24,359 bases of DNA from a virus, in IMG/VR virus record IMGVR_UViG_3300009177_000112, positions 1-24,359 of that record; one strand, given 5' to 3'. Positions 21,276-24,359 of this stretch are shown here, piece by piece. The notes beneath the pieces are model-generated. The model made no database searches, was not told where the DNA came from, and worked only from the letters and a program-made list of their open reading frames with translations. Numbering within the stretch: the first letter of the stretch is position 1; every line of letters begins with the position of its first letter. The translations under genes were made by a program, and so were the position numbers.

Positions 21276-22933
21276 TGCCTGCCATCGACTGGAATGCTGT
21301 AAGCGGACAATCTGCTCCATCGCAAGGTGGGGCGATTGACTGGAATGCTATTGCTCAAACGGCTAAGACTCCATTACCCGCTGCTGTCCAGAAAAGTGGG
21401 CAGCAGCAAGTTCTGGAGACAATGAGTCCATTTGAGCGCGGGCTTGCAGGTGTTGGCGGCGGCATGATGGGCCTGTATCTCGGTGCAAAGCAGCGTCTCG
21501 GTTTGGCAGATCAGAAAGAGATTGATGAATTCCGCCAGAATATGGACCCACTTGCTGCAACAACGGCAGGCGGTGTAGGACAGGCCATAGGTGCTGGTGC
21601 TGCTGCTGCACCAGCAATGCTTATCCCAGGTGCTAATACGGCCCTTGGAGCTGCATTGATTGGTGGCGGAACTGGCGCCCTTCAGCCTACCAAAGCGAAT
21701 GAGAGCGTAGCGCAGAATGCTGCTCTTGGCGCAGCAGGTGGCGTGGCAGGCAAATATATCGGCGATGCACTTAAAGCTGGTGCTGGCGCTATCAAACAAA
21801 AGGCAAGCCAAATGCTTGCTGAACGATTGCAACCTGCCGCTGCTGCTGGGATGAACGAAGCGCAAGCTGCTGCGTCTTCTGCTGGCAAAAATCTGGGTAT
21901 GCGCCTTACACCAGGTCAGGAAACTGGAAGTGTTCCGTTGCAACAGGTTGAAGCTTTTCTCGAAAGCCATCCAGCTACATCCGCGCCATTCAATTCGATC
22001 AAGCAAGCCAATCAGGAAATCCTGAATAAACAGGCTGCAAAGGCTATTGGTGAAGGCGGGAAGACTGTTGATGCAACTGTGCTAGGACGCGCGGCGGATC
22101 GCATTGGGAGCGTCTATGATGAGGTTCGTGCTACCGGGCAACGATCAATCGATCCAGATCAGTTCCTCAATTCGATGTCGAATATCGAAAAGGAATATGA
22201 AGGCTTGATTGGTGATGGAGCCAAATCTGTAGTAGATCATCCGCTTGTGAAGCGTTTCATGGGCTATGCGACTAAAGGTGAGGCTTCAGCAGAACAACTT
22301 TCTGATCTGGCCTCGAAACTGACGAAAGCATCTAATCAGCAGATGACATCCGGGATGGGAGACCGTCAACTCGGCATGGCGCTGGCTGATGTGAAGAATC
22401 ATGTAGATGATCTGCTTCAATCCGGGTTGCCTCAAGACTTAGCGTCGAAATTCGCTGATGCACGCGGCCAATACCGTAATCTGATGCTGCTCACTTCGCG
22501 CCAAGGTGTTATCAACCCGTCCAGCGGGAATGTGAATGGTCGAGCATTAGCGGCGGCTTTACAGGCGAAAGATCGCTCAGGCTTTCTCTTTGGACGCAAT
22601 GAAAGCCCATTGTATGAAGCTGCACGTTTCTCGCAGGCATTCCCGGCAATTGTTGGCGATTCTGGAACCGCTACGCGTAGCAGCGCATTTAATCCAGTCA
22701 ACATCGCATTGGCAATTCCTGGCTATGTTGGATCGCGTGCATATGTCTCTGGCCCTAGTATCGCATTGGCTAAAGGGTTGTCAGCAGGAACAACTGCCGC
22801 TGAGAATGCAGGATTGCAATTGGCAAAAGCAGGAGCGACCGCTATTGATCCATTGGCTAGTTTGTATGCATCTCCACTATCGGCTGCGCTTCTTCAGGGA
22901 ACCGTCCCAGAGAAGAAAACTGCGAAGAAATGA
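21275..22933 (+). CDS. Ejection-type internal protein with glycine-zipper membrane segments (552 aa)
   Basis: It starts as TAATG. The N-terminus repeats the unit IDWNA (AIDWNAVSGQS and AIDWNAIAQTA), a common opening of injected phage proteins. Residues about 50-165 hold Ala/Gly-rich segments (GLAGVGGGMMGLYLGAKQRL; AIGAGAAAAPAMLIPGANTA; AALGAAGGVAGKYIGDAL) that could insert in membranes. A long helical region and a second Ala/Gly-rich hydrophobic stretch near the end follow. It probably forms part of the channel for DNA across the envelope. Its last codons overlap, on the other strand, a possible small gene. Confidence 0.6.
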   Translation: MPAIDWNAVSGQSAPSQGGAIDWNAIAQTAKTPLPAAVQKSGQQQVLETMSPFERGLAGVGGGMMGLYLGAKQRLGLADQKEIDEFRQNMDPLAATTAGGVGQAIGAGAAAAPAMLIPGANTALGAALIGGGTGALQPTKANESVAQNAALGAAGGVAGKYIGDALKAGAGAIKQKASQMLAERLQPAAAAGMNEAQAAASSAGKNLGMRLTPGQETGSVPLQQVEAFLESHPATSAPFNSIKQANQEILNKQAAKAIGEGGKTVDATVLGRAADRIGSVYDEVRATGQRSIDPDQFLNSMSNIEKEYEGLIGDGAKSVVDHPLVKRFMGYATKGEASAEQLSDLASKLTKASNQQMTSGMGDRQLGMALADVKNHVDDLLQSGLPQDLASKFADARGQYRNLMLLTSRQGVINPSSGNVNGRALAAALQAKDRSGFLFGRNESPLYEAARFSQAFPAIVGDSGTATRSSAFNPVNIALAIPGYVGSRAYVSGPSIALAKGLSAGTTAAENAGLQLAKAGATAIDPLASLYASPLSAALLQGTVPEKKTAKK

Positions 22934-23035
22934 TGGTGGCATTTGCTTTACTCGTTTTACTGCAAATGAGCAAAACAGTGAGAGAATAGCTGCGATAAGT
23001 GCTTGTGCAATACCAATCAGAAATACAGAGGACAT
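22877..23035 (-). CDS. Possible minus-strand small membrane protein (52 aa)
   Basis: On the minus strand, an ATG at 23035 is preceded by TTTGAGGAAACT, a good ribosome binding site at 6-7 nt. It opens a 52-codon frame with one strong membrane span (VFLIGIAQALIAAILSLFCS) followed by KRVK, then a basic end (LKKRSR). It fills most of the 136-bp gap between the ejection-type gene and the tail fibre and overlaps the 3' end of the former by 57 bp. Topology would be N-out, C-in. It is the only minus-strand candidate in the window, and no promoter is evident. It may be chance. Confidence 0.4.
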   Translation of the reverse strand: MSSVFLIGIAQALIAAILSLFCSFAVKRVKQMPPSFLRSFLLWDGSLKKRSR

Positions 23036-23069
23036 AGTTTCCTCAAACTAGGAATAAGGAGTACAAATT

Positions 23070-24257
23070 ATGCCATGGAATGGGTCTGGCACATTCAATC
23101 GAAAGCACAATTGGACGCAAGAGGCCGCTGTTGGTACTCCTATTCTCGCGACTAATTTTGACGATGATACGAACGACATTACAAGCGTAGGTCTTGGCAA
23201 TTGCATCACTCGTGATGGCCAAGGCGGTCCCGCTGCGAATATCAGCTGGAACAATTTCAAGATCACAAATCTTGCTAATCCAACCTTAGCACAAGATGGT
23301 GTAACGCTTAGTTTTATGCAGACTGCGATTACACAGGCCACATTCAATACAGCGCTTCCTAGTCAGCCTGGTAATGCTGGCAAATTCGTTACTACTGATG
23401 GCACGAATGCAAGTTGGTCGAATGTATTCGGCGTAGCTGTTGACGAAGCAAAAGGCGCGAATATCGCATCTGCTGCCACGATCAATCTGAGTACCGGCGT
23501 TGGTACAGGTAATCTTATCCATATCACCGGCACGACAACGATTACAGCAATGACGATTCCTAGCGGCGCCGAACGTACACTAGTGTTCGATGGCATTCTG
23601 ACGTTGACCAACAGCGCAAATCTGATTCTGCCAAGCGGTGCAAATATCACGACTGCGGCAGGAGATTCCTGCAAAGTACGCGGCGATGGCGCTAGCGTAG
23701 CGCGAGTGGTGAGCTATACCACAGCTACAGGCCGAGCATTGGTTGTAACGCCGCCTGGCTTGGTAAAGATCGCTGGCCCAGTCACTCCATTAGCGGCACC
23801 TACTGCTGATTTCCTGAGCCTATTCAATAGCACGTATGATAACTATCGAATCATCATTGATGGTATTACACCAGCAGCTGATGATTCTCTGCTTCTTCGC
23901 GTAGCAGTAGCGAATGCTGCTGATTCGACTAGTAATTATTATGGCGGTCTTCCAAGTGGTACTGTCATTACTGCTTCGGCGACATCTGCGCCAATTACAG
24001 CAGGTGTTACAACCACAGCAGGAAGTGGAGCGTCATTTACAATCGATATTTTGAATGTGAATGATGCCGTAAGAGCAAAACAAATTCTTGCGTCTGGTGC
24101 ATCTCAGCGTAATGCAACGCCTGGATTCATTGTCACGCAGCAGAATACACAATTTAATCGAGCCAACGTCGTAACGGGATTCCAATTGCTTTGGTCTACT
24201 GCTAGCAATTTCAGTGCTGTAGGTTCGATTACAGTGTATGGCTATTCAAAAGTGTGA
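23070..24257 (+). CDS. Tail fibre / receptor-binding protein (395 aa)
   Basis: AAGGAG stands 9 bp upstream. The N-terminus MPWNGSGTFNRKHNWTQEAA, then VGTPILATNFDDDTNDI and ITRDGQGGPAANISWNNFKI, is the typical particle-binding domain of fibres in short-tailed proteobacterial phages. VNFG-type motifs of long contractile fibres are absent. The middle is beta-rich (NLSTGVGTGNLIHITGTTTI; LTLTNSANLILPSGANITT) and the C-terminus forms an independent beta domain that likely binds the host surface. No chaperone or endosialidase domain is attached; a small following gene may be its assembly partner. Confidence 0.82.
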   Translation: MPWNGSGTFNRKHNWTQEAAVGTPILATNFDDDTNDITSVGLGNCITRDGQGGPAANISWNNFKITNLANPTLAQDGVTLSFMQTAITQATFNTALPSQPGNAGKFVTTDGTNASWSNVFGVAVDEAKGANIASAATINLSTGVGTGNLIHITGTTTITAMTIPSGAERTLVFDGILTLTNSANLILPSGANITTAAGDSCKVRGDGASVARVVSYTTATGRALVVTPPGLVKIAGPVTPLAAPTADFLSLFNSTYDNYRIIIDGITPAADDSLLLRVAVANAADSTSNYYGGLPSGTVITASATSAPITAGVTTTAGSGASFTIDILNVNDAVRAKQILASGASQRNATPGFIVTQQNTQFNRANVVTGFQLLWSTASNFSAVGSITVYGYSKV

Positions 24258-24264
24258 GGTTAAT

Positions 24265-24359
24265 ATGCAGATTGCTTATTACGATGTCGAGAAAAATGAG
24301 ATGTGTTTGCGTGATGCGACAGCAGAAGAGCAAGTGGCTATTCTGTCCGCATCTTCCGA
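24265..24359 (+). CDS. Start of a gene after the tail fibre (partial)
   Basis: GAGGT (24256-24260) precedes ATG 24265. The frame stays open to the window edge (31 codons: MQIAYYDVEKNEMCLRDATA, then EEQVAILSAS). The position after a fibre gene suggests a fibre-assembly or accessory protein, but too little is visible to assign a family. Confidence 0.5.
   Translation, partial: MQIAYYDVEKNEMCLRDATAEEQVAILSASS

Noticed and set aside
22930-22989. 19-codon hydrophobic plus-strand frame overlapping the end of the ejection-type gene
   Set aside because: It is very short, with no independent ribosome binding site. Its hydrophobicity mirrors the antisense membrane frame, so only one can be meaningful.
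1-24359. CRISPR array, rRNA, complete tRNA, integrase, att site or toxin-antitoxin pair
   Set aside because: Both strands were read for spaced repeats, conserved RNA cores and the protein signatures; none was found.

Overview
The window is a stretch of a tailed double-stranded DNA phage or prophage of a proteobacterial host. It has the gene order of a short-tailed (podovirus) P22/BPP-1-like phage. The basis is a NinG-type tail at the left edge, a run of very small replication-module genes, then terminase, portal, scaffold, coat, P22 gp4/gp10-like neck proteins, two ejection-type internal proteins and a tail fibre. There is no sheath, tube or tape-measure gene. No integrase, repressor or lysis gene lies inside the window, so prophage versus free phage and the exact host cannot be settled. 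A beta- or gammaproteobacterium is the likeliest host, which is inference from family resemblance only.

Left part (2-4456): about a dozen small co-directional genes, mostly joined by ATGA or TAATG overlaps. They encode NinG, zinc-ribbon proteins, single-span membrane peptides, two replication proteins (a detached helical domain and a P-like loader), a winged-helix protein and two paralogous 75-91 aa proteins. Four of these genes are under 60 codons or start inside longer frames.

Two long non-coding stretches interrupt this part: 938-1424 and 4457-4961. Each carries a dense RNA fold, and the two folds share colinear motifs, suggesting two diverged copies of one structured RNA. The first stretch also has a promoter-like sequence followed by a 25+11 bp hairpin ending in a T-run. 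The second ends in a strong intrinsic terminator 11 bp before the first late gene, resembling the lambda pR'-tR' leader that a late antiterminator must read through.

Late part (4962-24359): three small or virion-like proteins, terS, terL, a spike-base-like protein, portal, FmdB-like zinc ribbon, scaffold, coat, a free-standing HNH homing-endonuclease-like gene, a second head protein, a terminator, then neck/tail and ejection proteins with an embedded GNAT acetyltransferase and an S74 (intramolecular chaperone) domain, and a tail fibre. One small membrane-protein gene appears to run on the minus strand in the only sizeable gap of the tail module.

The most interesting control element is at 13290-13330. 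An extended -10 promoter sits directly before an 8-bp hairpin that swallows the Shine-Dalgarno and AUG of the HNH gene. A transcript starting at that promoter would lack the left arm. This is the logic known for phage T4 homing endonucleases.
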